From: Albimonas sp051747505
GTDB lineage: Bacteria; Pseudomonadota; Alphaproteobacteria; Rhodobacterales; Rhodobacteraceae
DNA: 16,573 bases
Assembly: GCA_051747505.1 (NCBI GenBank)
Contig: JBNJGE010000062.1
Coordinates: 1-16,573 of the forward strand
Direction of reading: 5' to 3'
A program made the position numbers and the translations under genes. Below are positions 7,512 to 16,573 of this stretch, in pieces; the stretch's first letter is position 1; each line of letters opens with the position of its first letter. The notes beneath the pieces were generated by a model, which had not been told where the DNA came from, ran no database searches, and saw only the letters and a program-made list of their open reading frames with translations.

Positions 7512-7529
7512 GCCGGCCGAACGGCCGGC
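7512..7529 (-). other. Perfect inverted repeat next to the peroxidase gene ribosome site
   Basis: GCCGGCCG at 7512-7519 and CGGCCGGC at 7522-7529 form an 8-bp perfect inverted repeat around AA. In the minus-strand mRNA it folds between the stop of the acetyltransferase and the AGGAG of the peroxidase-like gene. It could modulate re-initiation or mark an mRNA end. Confidence 0.5.
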
Positions 7530-7533
7530 CGTC

Positions 7534-8259
7534 TCATTCCGCGGCGCGACGGTAGCGATAGCCACCGACGGTTTCCATGCCCGCGCTCTCGTAGAGCGCA
7601 ATGGCCGCGGCGTTCGCATCGACCACCGCCAGCGCCAGCCATTCCGCCCCCTGGTCGAGCGCGAAGCGCGCGGCGCCGGCCAGCGTGCTGCGCCCGGCGC
7701 CCTGGCGGCGCATGTCCTCGCGCACCTCCATGGCGTGGAGCATGGCGACGTCCCCGTCGGCGGCCACGAAGCAGACGCCGGTGACGGAGGTGTCGTTGCG
7801 GGCGACGACGGTCGTTTTCGGCAGCGGGCAGCGGTCCATGACCGCGCGGCGGGCGGTGCCGACGCCGCCGGCCTCCCAGATCTCGTCCACCAGCGCCAGC
7901 CGGGCGCGGGCGTGCACGCTCTTGATCCTGCGGTCGCCGTCGAGCTGCGAGAGCTCCGCCGCGGGGCCGGCCATCAGGCGGGTGGGATCGACCTCCTCCC
8001 AGCCCGCGGCGGCCAGCGCGCGGTCCAGCTCCGGGTCCGAGTCGGGCACGAGGATCAGCGGGCGCTCGCCGCGCGCGCGCATCGCGGCCGCGGCCGCCTC
8101 GAAGTCGCGCGAGCCCGCGGACAGCGCCGCGGAGGCCCGCTTGCCCCCGCCCGCCCCGTCGCGGATCTTCCAGCCGGGGGCGGCCTGCGTGTCCGTCGAG
8201 GCCGCAGGCCAGGTCGCCTCCAGCGCCGCCAGCAGCCGCGCCTCGTCCGGTTTCGCCAT
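7534..8259 (-). CDS. GNAT N-acetyltransferase
   Basis: A 241-residue protein with a recognisable GNAT domain in its C-terminal half. VAMLHAMEVREDMRRQGAGRSTLAGAARFA holds the acetyl-CoA pyrophosphate loop R-R-Q-G-A-G, and DANAAAIALYESAGMETVGGYRYRR is the closing strand-helix-strand. The first half (residues 1-130), with PLILVPDSDPELDRALAAAGW, looks like a degenerate second GNAT repeat, as in several alphaproteobacterial homologues. Substrate unknown. The ATG at 8259 is preceded by GAGGGG and lies 20 nt after smpB, so it is probably co-transcribed with dapA and smpB. Confidence 0.82.
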   Translation of the reverse strand: MAKPDEARLLAALEATWPAASTDTQAAPGWKIRDGAGGGKRASAALSAGSRDFEAAAAAMRARGERPLILVPDSDPELDRALAAAGWEEVDPTRLMAGPAAELSQLDGDRRIKSVHARARLALVDEIWEAGGVGTARRAVMDRCPLPKTTVVARNDTSVTGVCFVAADGDVAMLHAMEVREDMRRQGAGRSTLAGAARFALDQGAEWLALAVVDANAAAIALYESAGMETVGGYRYRRAAE

Positions 8260-8279
8260 CGCCCCTCGCTCCCCCGTCC

Positions 8280-8753
8280 TCAGCTGTGCTGCTTGAGCAG
8301 GCGCTGCTTGTCGCGCTGCCAGTCGCGCTTCTTCTGGGTCTCGCGCTTGTCCACGGTCTTCTTGCCCTTGGCGAGGCCCAGCTTCAGCTTGGCGACGCCC
8401 TTGTCGTTGAAATAGAGGCGCAGGGGCACCAGCGTCATGCCGCCCCGGCGCGTCTCGTTCCACAGCCGGGCGAGCTCGCGCCGGTTGACCAGCAGCTTGC
8501 GCTTGCGCCGCTCGTCATGGCCGAACCTGTCGGCCTTGCCGTAGGGGGCGATGTGGCAGTTGATCAGCCACAGCTCCCCGTCCTCGACGGAGGCGTAGCT
8601 CTCGGCGATGTTGGCCTCGCCCTGGCGCAGGGACTTCACCTCGGAGCCGTGCAGCACGATGCCGACCTCGAGATCGTCCTCGATGGCGTAGTCGAAGCGC
8701 GCGCGGCGGTTCTCCGCGACCAGCTTGCGGTTGCGCTCGTTGGGCTTGGCCAT
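8280..8753 (-). CDS. smpB: SsrA-binding protein SmpB (tmRNA cofactor)
   Basis: A 157-residue trans-translation factor. It binds tmRNA (SsrA) and brings it to stalled ribosomes, where the C-terminal tail reads the empty mRNA channel. Visible hallmarks are NRRARFDYAIEDDLEVGIVLHGSEVKSLR, EDGELWLINCHIAPY and the basic tail KRETQKKRDWQRDKQR ending in LLKQHS. Length is typical. Its ribosome site GAGG overlaps the dapA stop codon (TGAGG), and the genes are 6 nt apart, which indicates translational coupling. The dapA-smpB pairing is common in alphaproteobacteria. No ssrA gene is in the window. Confidence 0.97.
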   Translation of the reverse strand: MAKPNERNRKLVAENRRARFDYAIEDDLEVGIVLHGSEVKSLRQGEANIAESYASVEDGELWLINCHIAPYGKADRFGHDERRKRKLLVNRRELARLWNETRRGGMTLVPLRLYFNDKGVAKLKLGLAKGKKTVDKRETQKKRDWQRDKQRLLKQHS

Positions 8754-8759
8754 CTCGCC

Positions 8760-9632
8760 TCAGATCAGCCCGGCGTGCTTCATCGCCGCCTGCACCTCGG
8801 CCTTCGTCTCCTCGGTCAGCGTGACGAGGGGGGTGCGCACCTCATCGGAGCAGAAGCCCAGCAGCGACAGCGCGTATTTGGAGGGGCAGGGGTTCGGCTC
8901 GCGGAACAGGGCGGCGTGCAGGGGCATCAGCCGGTCCTGCAGCTCCAGCGCCGCGGCGTAGTCGCCCTTCAGCGTCGCCTCCTGGAACTGCGCGCACAGC
9001 TTCGGGGCGACATTGGCGGTCACCGAGATGCAGCCCACGCCGCCATGGGCGTTGAAGCCCAGCGCGCTCGCGTCCTCGCCCGAGAGCTGGACGAAATCCG
9101 CCCCGCAGCTCGCCCGCTGCTGGGAGACGCGGGTGACGTCGCCGGTGGCGTCCTTCACCCCGATGATGCGGGGCAGCTTGGCGAGCTCGCCCATCGTGTC
9201 CGGCTGCATGTCGATCACGGAGCGGCCGGGGATGTTGTAGATGATGATCGGCAGCTCGCAGGCGTCGTGGAGCGCCGTGTAATGGGCCATCAGCCCGCGC
9301 TGGGAGGGCTTGTTGTAGTAGGGCGTGACAACCAGCGCGCCGTCGGCGCCGACCTCTTGGGCGTAGCGGATGAGCCCCACCGACTCGGTGGTGTTGTTGG
9401 AGCCGGCGCCGGCGATGACGGGGATGCGCTTGTTGACGATCTCCACCACGCGCCGGACGGTCTCCCGGTGCTCGGCATGGCTGAGCGTGGGGCTCTCGCC
9501 CGTCGTGCCCACGGCGACGACGCCGTGGGAGCCCTCGGCGATCTGCCGCTCCACGAGTTTCTCGAGCGCGGCCTCGTCGACGATGCCGTCCTTGAACGGC
9601 GTCACGAGGGCTGGGATGGACCCCTTGAACAT
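8760..9632 (-). CDS. dapA: 4-hydroxy-tetrahydrodipicolinate synthase
   Basis: A 290-residue TIM-barrel enzyme that condenses pyruvate with aspartate semialdehyde in the first committed step to lysine and meso-diaminopimelate. The Schiff-base lysine is K160 in IIGVKDATGD. T43-T44 (GTTGESPT), Y106 (TPYYNKPSQ), Y132 and R137 (YNIPGR) match E. coli T44, T45, Y107, Y133 and R138 with an offset of one. Residues of the E. coli lysine inhibition site are also kept (H52, H55, N79, E83, Y105), so lysine feedback is likely. The ATG at 9632 has CAGGAG 7 nt upstream. It appears to be the first gene of the dapA-smpB-GNAT run. Confidence 0.97.
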   Translation of the reverse strand: MFKGSIPALVTPFKDGIVDEAALEKLVERQIAEGSHGVVAVGTTGESPTLSHAEHRETVRRVVEIVNKRIPVIAGAGSNNTTESVGLIRYAQEVGADGALVVTPYYNKPSQRGLMAHYTALHDACELPIIIYNIPGRSVIDMQPDTMGELAKLPRIIGVKDATGDVTRVSQQRASCGADFVQLSGEDASALGFNAHGGVGCISVTANVAPKLCAQFQEATLKGDYAAALELQDRLMPLHAALFREPNPCPSKYALSLLGFCSDEVRTPLVTLTEETKAEVQAAMKHAGLI

Positions 9633-9720
9633 GGCGCGCTCCTGAAAACCTGGTTGCCGTCTGCGGTCGGCCGGGGACGAGTCGGGGCGCGCGCCCCGGA
9701 GCCTCCCGGCGGGCGCGGAC

Positions 9721-9747
9721 CCTATAACCGGCGCGAGGCGCCCGCAA
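9721..9747 (-). promoter_or_regulatory. Candidate promoter for dapA
   Basis: On the minus strand TTGCGG (9742-9747) precedes TATAGG (9721-9726) by 15 nt, in a locally less GC-rich spot about 90 nt upstream of dapA. The boxes are only moderately good and the spacing is short. Confidence 0.33.
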
Positions 9748-9785
9748 GCAGGCGCTCGGGCCCCTTTGCGGAGCGCGGACAGGGG

Positions 9786-9817
9786 CGGGCCCCCGCGCCG
9801 GGCGGCGCGGGGGCCCG
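9786..9817 (-). terminator. GC-rich terminator-like hairpin after the exported-protein gene
   Basis: A 14-bp perfect stem (9786-9799 with 9804-9817) closed by a 4-nt loop, 12 nt after the stop at 9830. It is very stable but has no U tract on either strand, so it is either a hairpin-only terminator or an mRNA-end stabiliser. The remaining sequence up to dapA holds the candidate promoter and no reading frame of interest. Confidence 0.45.
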
Positions 9818-9829
9818 GGGATCGCCGGT

Positions 9830-10429
9830 TCAGCGCCTGGCGTGATGTTCGCAGGTCACCGCGGGGTTGAAGGGCTCCAGCTCGCCCGCCGGGTTCGCGC
9901 GGAAGAGCCAGATGTGCTGGTCGTAATGCGGCATGAAGCCGTGCGCCTCGTCCGCCGGGGTGGCCGGGTCGTCCACCATGCGGTCCCAGGCGCGTCCGCG
10001 GAACGCCGGCGGCCCGGCGCGCCCCCCGGCCTCCCAGGCCGCGAGCCAGACGAGGTTCTCCACCGCCACCAGCTCCATGGAGCCGTCCGCCTGCGGCTCG
10101 TAGATCAGGATCGCGGGGGCGGCGAAGTCGGTATGCGCGCCGGCTCCGTCCACCCGCGGCGCGGTGGCCGTGACGCCCAGGCGCCCCGGATGGATGTAGT
10201 GGACGCCCATGGCGCCCATCTCCGCGGGCATGCCTTCGCCCGCGGCGGTCACGCACTGGTCGGCGGGGTCGCGGATGAAGCCGTCGGCCAGCGCGGCGGC
10301 GACGTCGCGGTACTTCTCCGTTGCGGCGCGGATCTGCGCCAGATCCTCGGTCTCCGCCGCGGCCGGCGGGACGAAGGCGCCGCCGGCGGCCAGGGCCAGC
10401 GCGGCGGCGAGCAGGGACGAGGGTTTCAC
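9830..10429 (-). CDS. Uncharacterised exported protein
   Basis: A 199-residue protein that I do not recognise as a named family. It opens with a clear Sec signal peptide: Met-Lys, a hydrophobic Leu/Ala stretch (residues 6-20) and a likely cut after AAA at 23-25, leaving about 174 mature residues in the periplasm. The mature part has patterns that look constrained: KYRDVAAALADGFIRDP, GMPAEMGAMGVHYIHP, PAILIYEPQADGSMELVAVEN, DDPATPADEAHGFMPHYDQHIWLFR, and a C-terminal FNPAVTCEHH. Only two cysteines are visible (C59 and C193), and they may form a disulfide; histidine richness near the end could suit metal binding, but that is a guess. The start is GTG at 10429, preceded by GGGAG. It follows the flavin reductase gene by 79 nt and is probably transcribed with it. 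Confidence 0.78.
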   Translation of the reverse strand: MKPSSLLAAALALAAGGAFVPPAAAETEDLAQIRAATEKYRDVAAALADGFIRDPADQCVTAAGEGMPAEMGAMGVHYIHPGRLGVTATAPRVDGAGAHTDFAAPAILIYEPQADGSMELVAVENLVWLAAWEAGGRAGPPAFRGRAWDRMVDDPATPADEAHGFMPHYDQHIWLFRANPAGELEPFNPAVTCEHHARR

Positions 10430-10508
10430 GGTCGGTCTCCCGGAGGATGCGGGCGCAGGGCGCGGTCCGCGCGGGAAATCTACACCCGACAGGATGAACC
10501 GGACCCGT

Positions 10509-11033
10509 TCAGTCTCCTTCGGGCTCGTATTCGCCCATCACCGTGCCGAAGCCGCCGCCGAAGAAGGTCAGGGGCCTTCCCGGGCGCTCGGTCACCCGCT
10601 CCACCCGGCCGATGAACAGCTCGTGATCGCCGGCGGGATAGACGGCCTCGTGGGCGCATTCGAACACCGCCAGCGCGCCGGGCAGGACGGGGACGCCGTG
10701 CAGCCCGGCCTCCCAGCGCACGCCCTCGAAGCGGTGGCCCTCGCGGCGGGCGAACTGGCGGGCCAGCCCCTCCTGCTCCGCCGTCAGGATGTTGACGGCG
10801 TAGGCGGCGGCCCCGCGATAGGCGCCGAGCTGGCGGGAGTCGCGCGACAGCGACCACAGGATCAGCGGCGGGTCGAGCGAGACGGAGTTGAAGGAGTTCG
10901 CCGTGAAGCCCATCGGCGCCCCGTCCGGCGCCAGCGCGGTGATCACCGTCACCCCCGTGGCGAAGCGCCCCAGCGCCCGGCGCAGCCGGTCGGGGTCGTG
11001 GGGCGGGAACGGGGCGGGGGCGGCGGCTGTCAT
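10509..11033 (-). CDS. Flavin reductase domain protein (FMN-binding split barrel)
   Basis: A 174-residue protein of the HpaC/RutF/NtaB flavin reductase family, which uses NAD(P)H to reduce FMN or FAD for a partner monooxygenase. RRALGRFATGVTVITAL is the typical opening, GFTANSFNSVSLDPPLILWSL is the flavin-binding signature, and GDHELFIGRVERV the conserved C-terminal strand with the GDH motif. No monooxygenase gene lies in the window, so its partner, if any, is elsewhere; some members bind heme or act as general flavin reductases. The ATG at 11033 has GGAAGGA about 7 nt upstream. It is 68 nt downstream of the TerB-J gene, with a candidate promoter between. Confidence 0.9.
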   Translation of the reverse strand: MTAAAPAPFPPHDPDRLRRALGRFATGVTVITALAPDGAPMGFTANSFNSVSLDPPLILWSLSRDSRQLGAYRGAAAYAVNILTAEQEGLARQFARREGHRFEGVRWEAGLHGVPVLPGALAVFECAHEAVYPAGDHELFIGRVERVTERPGRPLTFFGGGFGTVMGEYEPEGD

Positions 11034-11067
11034 GACGGTCCTTCCGGCCGGGCGGGTCGTGGGAAGG

Positions 11068-11094
11068 TAGATAAGGCGCCTGCGGCGCTGACAA
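11068..11094 (-). promoter_or_regulatory. Candidate promoter for the flavin reductase gene
   Basis: On the minus strand TTGTCA (11089-11094) and TATCTA (11068-11073) are 15 nt apart, in the 68-nt gap before the gene. Box sequences are good but the spacing is short. Confidence 0.38.
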
Positions 11095-11101
11095 GGGGGG
11101 A

Positions 11102-11788
11102 TCAGGCGGCGCCGCGCTCCCGCTGCACCTGCTCCCAGGCGTCGTTGACGGCGATCAGCCGCGTCTCGGCCAGGCGCACGGCCTCCTCGGGCACGCCGCG
11201 GGCGGTCATGCGGTCGGGGTGGGTCTCGCGCACCAGGCGCCGCCAGGCGCGGCGGATCTCGGGCAGGGGCGCCTCGGGGTCCACGCCCAGCACCGCGTAG
11301 GGGTCGGGCTTCGCGCCCGGGGCGTAGCGGGAGACGAGGGCGCGGAAGACCCGCTCGGGCAGGGCGAAGATCTCCCAGACCTTGCGCAGGTAGCTCTCCT
11401 CGTCGGGATGGAAGCGGCCGTCGGCGGCGGCGATGTGGAACAGGCCCTCCAGCAGGTCCTCCAGCGGCTCGCGCCGCTCGCCGAACATGCGCTTGACCGC
11501 GCGGGCGTAGCCGTCGAAGCCGGCGACGTCCTGCCGGGCGAGGTTGAAGACGCGGGCGGCCTGCCTCTCGTCCTCCGGCGGGATGTGGAAGACCTCGCGG
11601 AAGGCGGAGACCTCGTCGCGCGTCACCTGCCCGTCGGCCTTGGCCATCTTGGCGCCGAGCGCGATGACGGCGATGGCGAACCCCACGGTCTGCTCGGGCG
11701 GGGTGCGAAGGCGCGCGAAGACGGCTGCGAGGGACTCCCCCTCCCGCAGCGCCTGCAGAGCCTCCCCGATGCGCGTCCAGATCGACAT
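11102..11788 (-). CDS. TerB-J domain co-chaperone (DjlA-like, soluble)
   Basis: A 228-residue protein with an N-terminal TerB-like helical domain (about 30-150) and a C-terminal J domain (162-225). The TerB part has two acidic loops, AKADGQVTRDE near 52 and AAADGRFHPDEESY near 122. The J domain opens with DPYAVLGVDPEAP and contains the essential HPD at 190-192 (ETHPDRM), so it should stimulate DnaK ATPase. E. coli DjlA has the same domain order but carries an N-terminal membrane anchor; no such helix is seen here. I chose ATG 11788 because it matches the start expected for such proteins; the frame stays open to a TTG at 11908, but that extension is Arg/Pro-rich noise. No good ribosome site precedes this ATG, but TAGACT lies 8 nt before it and could be a -10 box of a near-leaderless transcript. 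Confidence 0.86.
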   Translation of the reverse strand: MSIWTRIGEALQALREGESLAAVFARLRTPPEQTVGFAIAVIALGAKMAKADGQVTRDEVSAFREVFHIPPEDERQAARVFNLARQDVAGFDGYARAVKRMFGERREPLEDLLEGLFHIAAADGRFHPDEESYLRKVWEIFALPERVFRALVSRYAPGAKPDPYAVLGVDPEAPLPEIRRAWRRLVRETHPDRMTARGVPEEAVRLAETRLIAVNDAWEQVQRERGAA

Positions 11789-12109
11789 GGGGCGCAGTCT
11801 AGCGGGCGCGAGTCGGGGCCGCGACCCCGGCTCATGCCGCCGGTCGCCGGGCGAAGGCGCGGCGTCGGGCCGCAAGCGGCGCCGCGGGCCGTCATTTCGC
11901 GCGCGCAAAATGATTCCCCAAGCATACCTCCAATCAAAGGTGAAATTCAGAGACCCCGGCGCCCGCGCGCCGATTTCTGGCGCGCCGACACTGCCGTTAT
12001 CATTTGCGAGAACGGGGCGGCGAGGGCCGAAAGAACGTCCAGCACCCCGGCGTCGCGCCCGCCGCAGGAAGCACGGCCTCCAGGCGGATCCGGCGTCCCG
12101 GCAAGGCTC
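11789..12109. other. Gene-free interval of 321 nt with a less GC-rich patch
   Basis: It lies between the phosphinothricin acetyltransferase-like gene and the TerB-J gene, both on the minus strand. I find no convincing coding frame. The stretch from about 11905 to 11955 is clearly poorer in GC than the rest of the window and starts at the palindrome listed separately. A second small AT-leaning spot is at about 11995-12008. No U-tract terminator follows the acetyltransferase stop at 12110. Confidence 0.6.
11892..11922 (+). promoter_or_regulatory. GCGCGC-centred palindrome plus CCCAAG, copy 1
   Basis: The arms 11892-11902 (TCATTTCGCGC) and 11903-11913 (GCGCAAAATGA) form a 22-bp inverted repeat with a single mismatched pair. 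It contains GCGCGCGCAA and is followed after 8 nt by CCCAAG (11917-11922) and then CATACC. The same arrangement recurs at 16451. The element is 104 nt upstream of the TerB-J start, but its CCCAAG side points away from that gene. It resembles a repressor operator; the regulator is unknown. Confidence 0.45.
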
Positions 12110-12586
12110 TCACAGCATCCGCTGCACCAGCACCAGGTCCAGGAAACGGCCGAACTTGAAGCCCACCTCGGGGATGCGCGCCGCCTCCGCGAAGCCCGCG
12201 CGGGCGTGGAAGGCCAGGGCGCCGGCGTTCTCCCCCGACACGCCGCCGATCACGCAATGCCCCCCGCGCCCGCGCAGATCGTCGCACAGCGCCTCGATCA
12301 GCGCGCGCCCGGCGCCGCGGCCGCGGGCCTCGGGGGCGACATGCAGCGTATGCTCCCAGGCGAAGCGGTAGCCGGGGCCGGCGCGGAACGGGCCGGCGGA
12401 GGCGAAGCCGATCAGGCGGCCCTCCGCCACGGCGGCGAGGCGGGGGCCGCCCTCCGCCAGCCATCCGGCCAGCGCCTCCGGCGTCTTCTCCACGTCCGTG
12501 AAGGTGGCCATCGTGTCCCGGATGACCGGGTTCCAGATGGCGGCCACCGCCTCCAGGTCCCCCGCCTCAAGCCACCTGATCTCCAT
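12110..12586 (-). CDS. Phosphinothricin acetyltransferase-like GNAT (Pat/MnaT type)
   Basis: A 158-residue GNAT of the phosphinothricin/methionine-sulfone acetyltransferase group. RWLEAGDLEAVAAIWNPVI and TMATFTDVEKTPEALAGWL are the family opening, WEHTLHVAPEARGRGAGRAL holds the acetyl-CoA loop R88-x-x-G-x-G93 after the E-H-T substrate strand, and the end FHARAGFAEAARIPEVGFKFGRFLDLV is diagnostic. Family members acetylate methionine sulfone, methionine sulfoximine or glufosinate and probably detoxify glutamate analogues. The ATG at 12586 has GAGGGG upstream. It is divergent from the 5-oxoprolinase gene across 79 nt. Confidence 0.9.
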   Translation of the reverse strand: MEIRWLEAGDLEAVAAIWNPVIRDTMATFTDVEKTPEALAGWLAEGGPRLAAVAEGRLIGFASAGPFRAGPGYRFAWEHTLHVAPEARGRGAGRALIEALCDDLRGRGGHCVIGGVSGENAGALAFHARAGFAEAARIPEVGFKFGRFLDLVLVQRML

Positions 12587-12605
12587 GCCCCTCGCCCTCC
12601 GCCGG

Positions 12606-12634
12606 TTGCGCCCGTGCGAAACCGGGGATAGGCG
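12606..12634 (+). promoter_or_regulatory. Candidate promoter for the 5-oxoprolinase gene
   Basis: TTGCGC at 12606-12611, a 17-nt spacer, then TAGGCG at 12629-12634, sharing the spacing and TAGG core of the F0 operon promoter. Transcription would begin near 12641, about 25 nt before the ATG. The divergent acetyltransferase promoter must share this 79-nt gap. Confidence 0.45.
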
Positions 12635-12665
12635 GAAGCGTCGTCAAGCGGAAGGGGAGCGGGCC

Positions 12666-16307
<3,642 letters not shown>

Positions 16308-16332
16308 CGGCGCGACCGGCACGGACGGGTCC

Positions 16333-16352
16333 GCCCGGAGTTCGTTCCGGGC
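16333..16352 (+). other. Small hairpin after the 5-oxoprolinase gene
   Basis: GCCCGGA at 16333-16339 pairs with TCCGGGC at 16346-16352 around a loop containing TTCG. It has no U tract and lies 25 nt after the stop; it may stabilise the mRNA end ahead of the terminator. Confidence 0.4.
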
Positions 16353-16424
16353 TGGGCGCCCGCTATTGCGACCGGACGCCAGCCTGCGTCCCGACTGCGG
16401 GAAAAGCGGACCCGGAACCCCGTG

Positions 16425-16452
16425 CCGGGGCGTGACGCCGCCCCGGACTTTT
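16425..16452 (+). terminator. Intrinsic terminator of the 5-oxoprolinase transcript
   Basis: CCGGGGCG (16425-16432) pairs with CGCCCCGG (16439-16446), an 8-bp stem with a 6-nt loop, followed after AC by TTTT (16449-16452). It lies 117 nt after the stop, and its U tract overlaps the palindrome that begins the promoter region of the next gene. Confidence 0.6.
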
Positions 16453-16481
16453 GCGCGCGCGCAAGGTATTTCCCAAGTAGG
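16451..16481 (+). promoter_or_regulatory. TTGCGC palindrome plus CCCAAG, copy 2, with a TAGGGT -10-like box
   Basis: TTGCGCGCGCAA (16451-16462) is a perfect 12-bp palindrome; after 7 nt comes CCCAAG (16470-16475), directly followed by TAGGGT (16476-16481), the same -10 box as in the F0 operon promoter. The left half of the palindrome would act as the -35 box but with a 19-nt spacer, so an activator or a different register may apply. A start near 16488 would leave a leader of about 70 nt before the gene at 16558. It matches the element at 11892. Confidence 0.5.
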
Positions 16482-16557
16482 GTCAGGACCCATAACGCCC
16501 TGAGGGATTCCCATGGCGACTTCGGCGTGATTCACTCCTATTGAGGAGGATGCGCCC

Positions 16558-16573
16558 ATGACTGACCTGTATT
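16558..16573 (+). CDS. Start of an unidentified gene, cut by the right edge
   Basis: An ATG at 16558 preceded at about 7 nt by GAGGAGG (16543-16549), the strongest ribosome site in the window. Only Met-Thr-Asp-Leu-Tyr is visible, which is too little to identify the product. It has its own promoter region after the 5-oxoprolinase terminator. Confidence 0.6.

Noticed and set aside
8280..9829. A tmRNA (ssrA) gene near smpB
   Set aside because: Gaps around smpB are only 6 and 20 nt, and the gap before dapA shows no tRNA-like ends.
8286..9845. Plus-strand open frame opposite smpB and dapA
   Set aside because: Antisense shadow of two certain genes with biased composition.
11623..11937. Minus-strand small open frame beginning in the AT-leaning patch
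   Set aside because: It overlaps the TerB-J gene out of frame, has Arg/Pro-rich sequence, and its GGAGG is too close to an internal ATG; it looks fortuitous.
11544..12371. Plus-strand open frame across the gene-free interval
   Set aside because: It is open on both sides only as an antisense shadow; the part inside the gap is Arg/Pro-rich without motifs.

Overview
The window is about 16.6 kb of very GC-rich DNA from a chromosome that looks alphaproteobacterial, probably Rhodobacterales or a close relative. The main reasons are the F0 gene order atpI-atpB-atpE-atpF'-atpF with no F1 genes beside it, a TTGACA-N17-TAGGGT promoter in front of it, and housekeeping proteins (SmpB, DapA, TerB-J protein, DMGDH-type oxidoreductase) that read as alphaproteobacterial. 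Taxonomy is inferred from these family resemblances only.

Left part (1-3115, minus strand): a dimethylglycine/sarcosine dehydrogenase-type flavoenzyme with a C-terminal GcvT domain, running off the left edge, and behind it a FieF-like cation diffusion facilitator. Centre-left (3309-6149, plus strand): the five-gene F0 operon, with a consensus-like promoter, a hairpin in the atpE-atpF' gap, and a strong bidirectional intrinsic terminator after atpF.

Middle (6168-12586, minus strand): nine genes on one strand. Read in transcription order they are a phosphinothricin-acetyltransferase-like GNAT, a soluble TerB-J-domain co-chaperone, a flavin reductase, an unrecognised exported protein, dapA, smpB, a second GNAT, an AhpD-like peroxidase and a third GNAT. 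dapA-smpB are almost touching (6 nt) and smpB to the GNAT is 20 nt, so these form one operon core. Wider gaps carry strong GC hairpins without U tracts.

Right part (12666-16307, plus strand): one large fused HyuA-HyuB protein, best read as ATP-dependent 5-oxoprolinase, followed by an intrinsic terminator and then the promoter region and first five codons of another plus-strand gene cut by the right edge.

Most of the window is ordinary core metabolism and maintenance. I see no CRISPR, phage, transposon, tRNA, rRNA or defence system. The least explained signal is a pair of similar non-coding elements (11892-11922 and 16451-16475). Each has a GCGCGC-centred palindrome followed after 7-8 nt by CCCAAG. 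One sits in a gene-free, relatively AT-rich patch and the other just upstream of the right-edge gene.
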